NCBI GenBank assembly: GCA_905480065.1
Contig: CAJQOV010000004.1
Location: 1-6,712, forward strand
From: an uncultured Gammaproteobacteria bacterium
GTDB taxonomy: Bacteria; Pseudomonadota; Gammaproteobacteria; UBA9214
DNA length: 6,712 bases
Reading direction: 5' to 3'
Shown here: one piece after another, positions 1-5,809 of the stretch
Numbering within the stretch: the first letter of the stretch is position 1
How the letters are laid out: every line of letters begins with the position of its first letter
Translations under genes and position numbers: made by a program
The notes under the pieces: model-generated
Seen by the model: the letters and a program-made list of their open reading frames with translations, nothing else
Told to the model about the DNA's origin: nothing
The model's database searches: none

Positions 1-1161
1 GCCGACGCGTCCCATACCGAAGATAATCACGGACACGTCACCCGGGTTGATCAACTGCTCGGACGGCAGCAGGTTGGCACGTTCAAAGCGCTGCAATACT
101 TTGCGGGACTTGCGGTATAACTGGTGCGCGGCTGTGTTGACCGGTGCCGCGACGATGAATGATAACGACAGGGCCACCGCGATGATGATCAGCCAGTCGC
201 TGGACATCCAGCCGTTCGCCTGGGCCAGTGCCGCGACGATCAGCCCGAACTCGCTGTAGTTGGCCAGACTGAACGAAGCGAGCATGGAAGTACGGGCCCG
301 CAACTGGAACCGCGCCAGCAGCCAGAAGAACAACGCCGCTTTCAACGGCACCATGAGCACGAGTAGCACGGCGATTCCTATGGCCTGCAGACTTAGCGGG
401 CCTGACATGCCGATCACCAGGAAGAATCCCACCAGGAACAGGTCCTTGAAGCCCAGCAGATGACGCGCCAGTTCGGAGGAGCGCCGGCTGTTCGCCAGCA
501 GGATTCCCAGCAGCAGCGCACCAAGATCACCCTTGATGCCCACCAGTTCAAACACGCTGGCGCCGCCCAGTGCCAGGCTGAGCCCGAATAGAATCAACAG
601 TTCACCATGGCCGGAACGATCGAGCGTCTTGAGCAATAGCGCCCACAGGGTAGGAAGCTTGCCGCTCGAGACTGCCAGGAAGATCACGGCAGCAATGTCC
701 TGAATGATCAGGATACCAATGGCAATGCGGCCATACATCGCATCTATCTCGCCCTTCTCTTCCAGTACCTTGACGGCGAATACCGTGCTGGAGAAACTCA
801 GTACGAATGCAATCAGTACCACCTGCCGGGCATCCAGGCCCGCAAGCACCGGCGTGCCGATCCATCCAAGGCCCAGGATGCCGGCTGTCAGCAGCAGCAC
901 TGCAGCCAGCATATGCAGCGAGGCGACCGCCCAGACCTGCGGCATCAGCAAGTTGCCCACGCGCAGTTTAAGTCCGATGGAAAACAGCAATAGCGTTATG
1001 CCGATGTCGGAGAATCCGCGCAGGGTAGCGCTTGCCTCCATACCGGCGCCATACAGCACGAAACCTGCAATCAGGTAACCCACCAGGGGTGGCAATCCGG
1101 TCAGGCGCGCACCCAACCCAAGCAGGAAAGCCATTCCGATCGCTATAATGTCTGCATACAT
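1..1161 (-). CDS. Kef-like CPA2 cation:proton antiporter, membrane domain (3' end cut by window)
   Basis: The reverse strand is open from an ATG at 1161 to position 1 (387 residues, no stop), so the gene continues outside the window. The protein is a chain of hydrophobic segments typical of the Na+/H+ exchanger domain of the CPA2 family, which exchanges K+ or Na+ for H+ across the inner membrane. Visible family marks are PPLVGYLIAGFVL (residues 24-36), ITLLLFSIGLKLR (55-67), LSFSSTVFAVKVLEEKG (122-138), IQDIAAVIF with the Gln154-Asp155 pair expected in the ion site, and NYSEFGLIV (301-309). After a basic linker, the last residues FGMGRVG give the GxGxxG start of a TrkA-N (Rossmann, NAD-binding) domain. 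The segment before FFLVIGMSG lacks the SDIEPF regulatory motif of E. coli KefC, so glutathione control is not indicated. The start is forced: an in-frame TAA lies five codons upstream with no other start codon between. No strong Shine-Dalgarno is visible. The substrate cannot be told from sequence. Confidence 0.93.
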   Translation of the reverse strand, partial: MYADIIAIGMAFLLGLGARLTGLPPLVGYLIAGFVLYGAGMEASATLRGFSDIGITLLLFSIGLKLRVGNLLMPQVWAVASLHMLAAVLLLTAGILGLGWIGTPVLAGLDARQVVLIAFVLSFSSTVFAVKVLEEKGEIDAMYGRIAIGILIIQDIAAVIFLAVSSGKLPTLWALLLKTLDRSGHGELLILFGLSLALGGASVFELVGIKGDLGALLLGILLANSRRSSELARHLLGFKDLFLVGFFLVIGMSGPLSLQAIGIAVLLVLMVPLKAALFFWLLARFQLRARTSMLASFSLANYSEFGLIVAALAQANGWMSSDWLIIIAVALSLSFIVAAPVNTAAHQLYRKSRKVLQRFERANLLPSEQLINPGDVSVIIFGMGRVG

Positions 1162-1197
1162 AGGGTTGTTACTTTATGTCAGGCAAGGATACAAACG

Positions 1198-1210
1198 ACA
1201 GATTATCTGT
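1198..1210 (-). promoter_or_regulatory. 13-bp palindrome overlapping a possible -10 box of the antiporter gene
   Basis: On the minus strand the sequence reads ACAGATAATCTGT, two perfect 6-bp arms around one base. It contains GATAAT, five of six matches to the sigma70 -10 consensus, 37 bp upstream of the ATG at 1161. A GGGACA lies 19 bp further upstream and is only a poor -35 match, so the promoter call is weak. An operator for a repressor or activator is possible; that is inference from symmetry and position only. Confidence 0.3.
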
Positions 1211-1239
1211 GACCTTCAATCACTGCTGTCCCACATACA

Positions 1240-1254
1240 TGTACTGAAAGTACA
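1240..1254. other. Small inverted repeat TGTACT-GAA-AGTACA
   Basis: A perfect 6-bp stem with a 3-base loop lies about 80 bp upstream of the antiporter start. It has no T run and is unlikely to be a terminator by itself. It could be a regulator site or chance. Confidence 0.35.
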
Positions 1255-1356
1255 GTAAGTCCATGAATCAAGGTATTGCACGCAGTGGTTGCTAGCGACA
1301 GGACATGATAGCTATACATTCCCGTATAAACATTACGTCCCTTCCCGGCATTTGCT

Positions 1357-1371
1357 CCCTGCAATGCAGGG
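1357..1371. other. Small hairpin CCCTGC-AAT-GCAGGG
   Basis: A perfect 6-bp GC-rich stem with a 3-base loop, extendable by one G-T pair, lies in the intergenic region. No run of T follows on either strand, so it is not a standard intrinsic terminator. It may contribute to RNA structure at the end of the bat transcript. Confidence 0.4.
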
Positions 1372-1417
1372 GCCAGAGCCGAGGTGATCAAATCTAACCA
1401 GCGGCCTGAATTTCCAT

Positions 1418-1451
1418 CCCCTCACCCCAACCCTCTCCCGGAGGGAGAGGG
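1418..1451. repeat. Dispersed palindromic repeat of the CCCTCACCCCAACCCTCTCCC type
   Basis: A lead sequence CCCCTCACCCCAA is followed by CCCTCTCCC (1431-1439), a 3-base loop GGA, and GGGAGAGGG (1443-1451), giving a perfect 9-bp stem. From general knowledge, sequences of this form occur in many copies between genes in various proteobacteria and often cause spurious small open frames reading like SLSLRERVGVRG, as happens here on the minus strand. It may stabilise or end the bat mRNA. Copy number in this genome cannot be judged from one window. Confidence 0.6.
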
Positions 1452-1458
1452 AGTATAT

Positions 1459-1549
1459 GGGGCAGCAGTGGGTCGGACCCCGGTTCCGTCCACGCCAATC
1501 GAGACATCTCCACGCGTTTTCACGCACAGGGCTCTGACCCCGCTGCTCC
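1459..1549. repeat. REPIN-like element with imperfect inverted ends
   Basis: The left end reads GGGGCAGCAG then TGGGTCGGACCCC (1459-1481). The reverse complement of the right end reads GGAGCAGC then GGGGTCAGAGCCC (1529-1549). The two ends therefore match as imperfect terminal inverted repeats, and each contains a small GC-rich palindrome (GGGTC-G-GACCC, and GGGTCAGAGCCC with mismatches). The interior holds a GCGT-GAAA-ACGC hairpin on the minus strand. Two inverted REP units within about 100 bp is the layout of a REPIN, a non-autonomous element moved by RAYT (Y1-type) transposases. No transposase is present here. A degenerate MITE of another kind is the alternative. It begins 29 bp downstream of the batD stop. 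Confidence 0.5.
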
Positions 1550-1577
1550 GGGGCAGGATCTGCTGCCGGATAGGAGG

Positions 1578-3215
1578 TCAGGCCGTGCGTGGATTCAGTG
1601 CGGGCAGCCGGTTTGCTGAGCGGCGCAAGCGGTTGCGGCTGCGGCGCAGCAGGTGCGGGCGCAGTTGCTGTTGCAATTCCCGTTTCCAGGCGATGAAGTC
1701 GAGCGCCTGGCCACCATAGATTGCACCGTCCAGCGTGTGCGCCAGCTCCCGCAGTCTGGCCGGTTCGGTGCGCGGACTGGTGGCAATGATTTTCTCTGCA
1801 ATTATGCTGAGCGTTGAATGCCCGGGTATGCCGAGGGTCTCGCAGACCCGGGACTTGAACTCCGCGCACCAGGCCTGGGGATTGTCCTCGGTCGCAAGAC
1901 AGCGCGTGCAGAGCCAGATCTTCATCGCTTTCGGCATCAGCAGGGCAACGCCCATACGCGCCCGGCGCATCTGCCGCGCCGGCGAGAGCCGGTTGCCGAT
2001 TTGCCTGCTGCGCATAGCCACGTGACGTCCGCTAGCCGACAACCAGGTGGCAGCTTGCCTGAACAGTGCGCGCGTGCGCTGCCAGGCACCCAGCAGGTAG
2101 CCGGCAATCAGGGCCAGCGCAATCGCCATGGGTGCCCAGAACAGGGGGGAACGACTTTCAGCACCGGCGGTCGCTGGCGTGGTACTTGTGCCGGCGTAGG
2201 CTTCTGTTGATGGCAGGCCGGCAAGCATGGCCTGCTGCCTTGCCACATCCCACCATGCAACATTGATATTAGGCAGGTGTATCCAGCCGTCTTCGAGCGG
2301 GATCAGGGTGTAGGTTTCCTTGCGGCTGCCGGTCAGATGGCGCCCGTTGGCCGAGATGCCGCTGGTGGTGGCAGTGGCATCACGATAAACACGGAACAGC
2401 GGGCTCTTGATCTGGTCAGCCAGCGACGGGAGCTGGCTGCCTTGTGCTCCCTGGGCAGTCAGTTCCACCGTCAAGGTGACAGGCTGGCCTGCCTTCACTG
2501 GTGCATCCTGTTGCAGGCTGGTTTGCAGTCTCAGTTCATGCAGCGGCAGCCAGGGTTGCACCGATGGATCGGCCGGACGGACCAGCAATGTCCGTGCAGC
2601 AGTGGCAATAGTGAACTTGCTGGCCGGGAGATTCTGTTGCCGGTTTGCAGCGTGTGTGCCGGTAAATTCGATGGAGGGTACCACTACATCGCCGGACTGC
2701 AGCGGCTTCAGTTTGTAGCGATAGGTATTGACGATTTGCTGGGAATGGTTGTGGCCATTGGCGCGGGTGGTAGTTAACGGACCATCAATCAGTTCCAGTG
2801 CCGCGCCTTCAATACGCGGCGTGTTGCGATTCAGCACCGCGAGGTTACCGTCACTGACAACCCGAACGGTGTAGATGGTGTTCTGCTGTTCGTAGAAGAC
2901 CGTATCACTGACCTCGATCTCGACCACGGGTGCAGTATTTTCAGTGGGACCGGCTGCAGGTAATTGCGCGCTATACCAGCCGGTTCCTGGGGCGGCACCC
3001 GGGTAATAACCTGCCGGCAGCGGCGGCAGCGGTGGCTGATATTGCGGTGCGGGGGTAGTGGCCGTGAGATTGCCCCAGGGGCGGTTGGTCGTGTAGGTGT
3101 CTTGACCACGGGGCTGGCTGTTGCCCATGGAAAAACCACCGGCATGCGTCTGGGTGGTGACCAGGCTTGCCAGCAGGCAGATGGCAGCGGTACCTGTTGT
3201 AATAAAAGGATTCAA
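1578..3215 (-). CDS. batD: BatD family protein (TTG start)
   Basis: This 545-residue protein is the fourth Bat operon product. Residues 1-25 form a likely signal peptide ending THA-GG, though without any Lys or Arg before the hydrophobic core. A Pro/Tyr/Gly-rich stretch follows (about 54-90). Two beta-rich extracytoplasmic regions come next (about 97-212 and 225-325). Segments such as LLVRPADPSVQPWLP, KAGQPVTLTVELTAQG and TYTLIPLEDGWIHLPNINVAWWDV match the style of BatD proteins. One membrane helix lies at about 357-377, then a basic cytoplasmic tail with a helical domain (about 438-518). The start is TTG at 3215: GAGGGG sits 7 bases upstream, an in-frame TAA lies seven codons upstream, and the first in-frame ATG (residue 30) would remove the signal peptide. 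BatD is thought to work with the VWA proteins BatA and BatB in the envelope; its biochemical role is unknown. The very end of the protein is Arg-rich. Confidence 0.88.
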   Translation of the reverse strand: MNPFITTGTAAICLLASLVTTQTHAGGFSMGNSQPRGQDTYTTNRPWGNLTATTPAPQYQPPLPPLPAGYYPGAAPGTGWYSAQLPAAGPTENTAPVVEIEVSDTVFYEQQNTIYTVRVVSDGNLAVLNRNTPRIEGAALELIDGPLTTTRANGHNHSQQIVNTYRYKLKPLQSGDVVVPSIEFTGTHAANRQQNLPASKFTIATAARTLLVRPADPSVQPWLPLHELRLQTSLQQDAPVKAGQPVTLTVELTAQGAQGSQLPSLADQIKSPLFRVYRDATATTSGISANGRHLTGSRKETYTLIPLEDGWIHLPNINVAWWDVARQQAMLAGLPSTEAYAGTSTTPATAGAESRSPLFWAPMAIALALIAGYLLGAWQRTRALFRQAATWLSASGRHVAMRSRQIGNRLSPARQMRRARMGVALLMPKAMKIWLCTRCLATEDNPQAWCAEFKSRVCETLGIPGHSTLSIIAEKIIATSPRTEPARLRELAHTLDGAIYGGQALDFIAWKRELQQQLRPHLLRRSRNRLRRSANRLPALNPRTA

Positions 3216-3222
3216 ATGAGCG

Positions 3223-3228
3223 CCCCTC
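3223..3228 (-). promoter_or_regulatory. Strong ribosome binding site deciding the TTG start of batD
   Basis: GAGGGG on the minus strand lies 7 bases before the TTG at 3215. It is the best Shine-Dalgarno match I found in front of any gene here, and it supports a non-ATG start for batD. batD would then be translated by its own initiation rather than by coupling to batC. Confidence 0.75.
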
Positions 3229-3242
3229 GTGTGTTATCGGCT

Positions 3243-3265
3243 CCGGAACTGACGGTCAGGTCCGG
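3243..3265 (-). other. Hairpin in the batC-batD gap
   Basis: On the minus strand CCGGA-C-CTGA, loop CCG, TCAG-T-TCCGG forms a 10-position stem with a single C/T mismatch. It lies between the batC stop (3282) and the batD ribosome binding site (3223-3228). No T run follows, so full termination is unlikely. It could set the batC/batD expression ratio by protecting or cutting the mRNA; that role is inference. Confidence 0.55.
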
Positions 3266-3281
3266 GCCATGCTTGCCATGC

Positions 3282-4775
3282 TTACCAGGGCCGGGTCTCC
3301 ATCAGCTGGCGGCCATTGCGTTGCAGCTCCCGTTGTTCTTCCAGCATAAACTGGTTACGTAACAGGTGGGCCGGATCGCCTTCGATTTGCTCCAGCCACT
3401 GATCCATAACCGTGATCGAAATACTGCTGCCGGGGCTACCGTTCGGGTCCGGTATGCCGTCCTGTCCCGTCTCTTTATCGATTTCGCCTGATTTGCCCTC
3501 AAGCCGGTCAAGATGCTCGATGGCCTGGCTGGCCGCCACCGCTGCTTCGGATATCTCGCCGGGCAGTCCACCGGTACCGGCCGCCGGATCGTGAGCAGTC
3601 CCTGCCTCTTGCCGGTCCTGCTGTTCCGGACCTCCGCTGCCATCCTCGGTATCCCTGGGACCGGACTTCTGATCAGAAATATCTATGTCGAGATTACCAT
3701 CACTTTGTCCGTTTTGTTGATCATCAGCGCGGTTTTTTTCCGGTTTTGCTGCGGATTCGGTGTTTTTTTGTGCCGCTTCGTCTCCATCCGACCCGGTTTT
3801 GGTCTCCTGCTGCCGGTCGCCGGAGGCCTGCTCGGATTCCTCTCCCTGCTTGCCGGAGGCCTGCTCGGACTCCTGCTGCTGGTCACCGGAGGATTGCTCG
3901 GATTCCTCTCCCTGCTTACCGGAGGCCTGCTCGGACTCCTGCTGCTGGTCGCCGGAAGATTGTTCGGATTCCTCTCCCTGCTTGCCGGAGGCCTGCTCGG
4001 ACTCCTGCTGCTGGTCACCGGAGGATTGTTCGGATTCCTCTCCCTGCTTGCCGGAGGCCTGCTCGGACTCCTGCTGCTGGTCGCCGGAGGACTGTTCGGA
4101 TTCCTGTTCCTGCTCGCCGGAGGATTGCTCGGACTCTTTTTGCTGGTCACCGGAGGACTGTTCGGATTCCTGTTCCTGCTCGCCGGAGGACTGTTCGGAC
4201 TCCTGCTCCTGCTCGCCGGAAGATTGCTCGGACTCTTTCTGCTGGTCACTCTCGGACTGTTCCGATTCCTGTTGCTGGTCCTTCTTCGACTGTTCGGATT
4301 CCTGTTCCTGTTCCTTTTTATCCTGCTTTTCTTCAGGCTGCTGCTTGTCTTTTTCTTCCGGCAGCTGTTCTTCCGAGAACTGCTCCAGCTGTTGCTTGGC
4401 AAGCGCCAGGTTGTGCAGGGTATCCGCGTCTTTCGGGCGTAGCGCAAGCGCGGCCTGGTAGGCGTCTACGGCACATTGATAGTCGCTGCGCTTGAAACAA
4501 CTGTTACCCAGATTATACAGCGCATCCGGTTTGGCATCCTCGCGTTCCACGCTGGCGAAGGCCTTGCCCGCTTCCGTGTAGCGCCCGGCGCGATACAGTG
4601 CAACGCCGCGCCGGTAGCTGTCGCCGAAATCCTGCGCTGCCTCGTTGTATTCCCCTTCCCGGTATTTGTGTGCGGCCTCCTGTTCGGTATTTCTGAACCA
4701 CGATGCTGCAACCGTTGCCGTGCCCGACAACAGGCTGACCAGCAGGCCGGCCGTGAAGTATGGTGACCGCTTCAT
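3282..4775 (-). CDS. batC: BatC-like TPR protein with Glu/Gln/Ser repeat linker
   Basis: The protein has 497 residues. Residues 1-25 are a basic then hydrophobic N-terminus, a signal peptide or membrane anchor. Residues about 33-130 are TPR-like helices, with clear ones at ALYRAGRYTEAGKAF and DALYNLGNSCFKRSDYQCAV. After a Lys/Glu/Gln-rich stretch, residues 159-323 are fifteen 11-residue units starting ESEQ (three start variants later in the unit), followed by a low-complexity acidic region to about 400. The C-terminus has MDQWLEQIEGDPAHLLRNQF (457-476), which resembles the QWL...DDPGGLLRRKF motif at the end of BatC, or of BatB-BatC fusions, in related operons. TPRs imply protein binding, probably to the VWA partners on the outer face of the inner membrane. 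The start at 4775 overlaps the batB stop as ATGA; an upstream in-frame start at 4853 would lie inside batB and bury the signal sequence, so I reject it. The linker is far more regular than the usual Gln-rich spacer. Confidence 0.88.
   Translation of the reverse strand: MKRSPYFTAGLLVSLLSGTATVAASWFRNTEQEAAHKYREGEYNEAAQDFGDSYRRGVALYRAGRYTEAGKAFASVEREDAKPDALYNLGNSCFKRSDYQCAVDAYQAALALRPKDADTLHNLALAKQQLEQFSEEQLPEEKDKQQPEEKQDKKEQEQESEQSKKDQQQESEQSESDQQKESEQSSGEQEQESEQSSGEQEQESEQSSGDQQKESEQSSGEQEQESEQSSGDQQQESEQASGKQGEESEQSSGDQQQESEQASGKQGEESEQSSGDQQQESEQASGKQGEESEQSSGDQQQESEQASGKQGEESEQASGDRQQETKTGSDGDEAAQKNTESAAKPEKNRADDQQNGQSDGNLDIDISDQKSGPRDTEDGSGGPEQQDRQEAGTAHDPAAGTGGLPGEISEAAVAASQAIEHLDRLEGKSGEIDKETGQDGIPDPNGSPGSSISITVMDQWLEQIEGDPAHLLRNQFMLEEQRELQRNGRQLMETRPW
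3807..4301 (-). repeat. Array of fifteen 33-bp in-frame repeats inside batC
   Basis: The 495 bp encode 15 uninterrupted units of 11 residues (BatC residues 159-323). Typical units are ESEQSSGEQEQ, ESEQSSGDQQQ and ESEQASGKQGE. The first two units (ESEQSKKDQQQ and ESEQSESDQQK) and the last (ESEQASGDRQQ) are the most divergent, as expected when an array grows from its middle. No unit contains a hydrophobic residue other than Ala, so despite the 11-residue period a coiled coil is unlikely; an extended, acidic, disordered spacer fits better. Each unit is a multiple of three, so copy-number change alters length without frameshift. Confidence 0.95.
3840..4103 (-). repeat. Four 66-bp higher-order tandem copies within the batC array
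   Basis: Units 7-14 form four identical 22-residue pairs, each ESEQSSGDQQQ followed by ESEQASGKQGE. The four DNA copies differ at only about five columns, every change being silent (for example GGC/GGT, CAA/CAG, TCC/TCT, GAG/GAA). This shows recent duplication of a two-unit block, with protein sequence kept while silent sites drifted. Confidence 0.95.
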
Positions 4776-5809
4776 GAGCTGCGTACCTGGTAGCCGGGCA
4801 GGGTACGGCGAAACAGCGGCAGCAGTAACAACAGTGCCAGCCCGGTCAGCCACTGAGAACGCTCATTCCATACCCGGGTGCGCACATTGAGTTCACTGCC
4901 GGGCAGCGCCTGTGCCTTTACTTCATCGAGAATCCGGTCGGTATCCCGTTGCCGGTAATCGGCAAGCTGGTATATCCCGCCACCCGTCGCCGCCATTGAT
5001 TTCAGCAGCGGCTCATTGAGCGCGGAGATCACGGGCTGACCGCTCCGGTCGCTGATCCAGAGCCCGTCCGGTCCGGGGACGGCGTCACCTTTCGGGGTGC
5101 CAATGCCGAGTACATGCACATGTATGCCGCGCTCTGCGAATGCCTGCGTGCGTTGTTCCAGGCCCGGTTCATCGAAGTCGCCATCGGAAATCAGCAGCAG
5201 TGAATTCACACTGTCTGCCGGCTGGCCGGCAAGTAGTTCACCGGCCCGATCAAGGGCGTGCACCAGCCGGCTGCCTGGCAGTTGCACCAGGCTGGTGTCG
5301 AGCGCCGGTAACATGCGCCGGATGCTGTTCATGTCCTCGGTCACCGGGGCGACGACCTGGGCAATCGAGGCGAAGCCGATCACGCCGATGCGGATGCCGC
5401 GGCTGCGCTCCAGCAGATCGGCCAGTTCCTGCTGTGCGCGCGCCAGTCGCGAGGGTTTTACGTCGGCCACTTCCATGGAGCGCGAGAGATCCAGCAACAC
5501 CACCAGGTTGGTGCCCGGACGGAATAGCTGCACATCGGTGAAATCCCAGCGCGGGCCGGCCATCGCCAGTACCAGCAGCACCCAGAGCAGCGCCCAGTAT
5601 GCATAGCGACGCCACTGTGTCGATGAAGCCACCTCCGAGCGGCCCAGCAGGTGCGGCAGCAGGTGAGTGTCCGCGTACAGCTGGATGCGTTCATTGCGGC
5701 GTCGCAGGTGCCGGGTCAGCTGTAGCCAGAACGCAACCGGGATGCATAACAGCAATGCCAGCAACCATGCCGGTTCGCTGAAGTGAAAGTCGTTCAGCAA
5801 CTCAGTCAT
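4772..5809 (-). CDS. batB: BatB-like VWA-domain membrane protein
   Basis: The protein has 345 residues from the ATG at 5809. Membrane helices lie at about 14-30, 70-85 and 320-333, with a basic stretch (33-41) after the first. The VWA domain (about 101-290) sits between helices two and three. Its MIDAS metal site is complete: Asp107-x-Ser109-x-Ser111 in LLDLSRSMEV, Thr157 in PVTEDM, and Asp209 in LISDGDFDEPG. VWA domains bind protein partners through a divalent metal, so BatB probably forms a complex with BatA, BatC and BatD. An ATG two codons upstream (5815) is possible, but the weak GAGA in the batA end is 7 bases from 5809 and only 1 base from 5815. The gene overlaps the end of batA by 8 bp and shares ATGA with batC, so the three are probably translationally coupled. 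In some relatives BatB and BatC are one fused protein; here they are separate. Confidence 0.92.
   Translation of the reverse strand: MTELLNDFHFSEPAWLLALLLCIPVAFWLQLTRHLRRRNERIQLYADTHLLPHLLGRSEVASSTQWRRYAYWALLWVLLVLAMAGPRWDFTDVQLFRPGTNLVVLLDLSRSMEVADVKPSRLARAQQELADLLERSRGIRIGVIGFASIAQVVAPVTEDMNSIRRMLPALDTSLVQLPGSRLVHALDRAGELLAGQPADSVNSLLLISDGDFDEPGLEQRTQAFAERGIHVHVLGIGTPKGDAVPGPDGLWISDRSGQPVISALNEPLLKSMAATGGGIYQLADYRQRDTDRILDEVKAQALPGSELNVRTRVWNERSQWLTGLALLLLLPLFRRTLPGYQVRSS

Larger units (their letters stand above)
1162..1577. other. Intergenic region between batD and the antiporter gene
   Basis: This 416-bp stretch has no convincing gene. Short open frames here have no recognisable protein character, and some are translations of the palindromic repeat. 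The half nearest batD (about 1418-1549) is GC-rich and made of REP-like repeats. The half nearest the antiporter (1162-1400) is more AT-rich and carries small hairpins and a 13-bp palindrome, so it is the likely place for the antiporter promoter. No classical terminator with a stem followed by a T run was found downstream of batD on the minus strand; the repeat palindromes may serve that purpose. Confidence 0.7.

Noticed and set aside
704..1078. Plus-strand 124-residue open frame
   Set aside because: It is antisense to the antiporter, whose family motifs on the minus strand are clear.
1357..1371. Rho-independent terminator
   Set aside because: The stem is present but no run of T follows on either strand.
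1333..1869. Minus-strand 178-residue open frame crossing the end of batD and the repeats
   Set aside because: Part overlaps batD in another frame and the rest is a translation of palindromic repeats; it has no protein-like composition or start signal.
3807..4301. CRISPR array, because of the regular repeats
   Set aside because: There are no unique spacers between repeats; the units are contiguous, in frame and coding.
3513..4442. Long plus-strand open frame with Leu/Gly-rich hydrophobic repeats resembling a multi-pass membrane protein
   Set aside because: It is antisense to the batC repeat array; the periodicity comes from the 33-bp units, and it starts and ends inside batC with no ribosome binding site seen.
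3760..4461. Plus-strand Ser/Cys/Asp repeat protein, superficially like a metal-binding or cysteine-rich repeat protein
   Set aside because: It is another antisense reading of the same repeat units; the Cys residues come from complements of Gln, Ala and Ser codons in batC.
4776..4853. Upstream in-frame start giving a 523-residue BatC
   Set aside because: The 26 extra codons lie wholly within batB, encode nothing family-like and would bury the MKRSPYF signal sequence; the ATGA junction at 4775 is the natural start.
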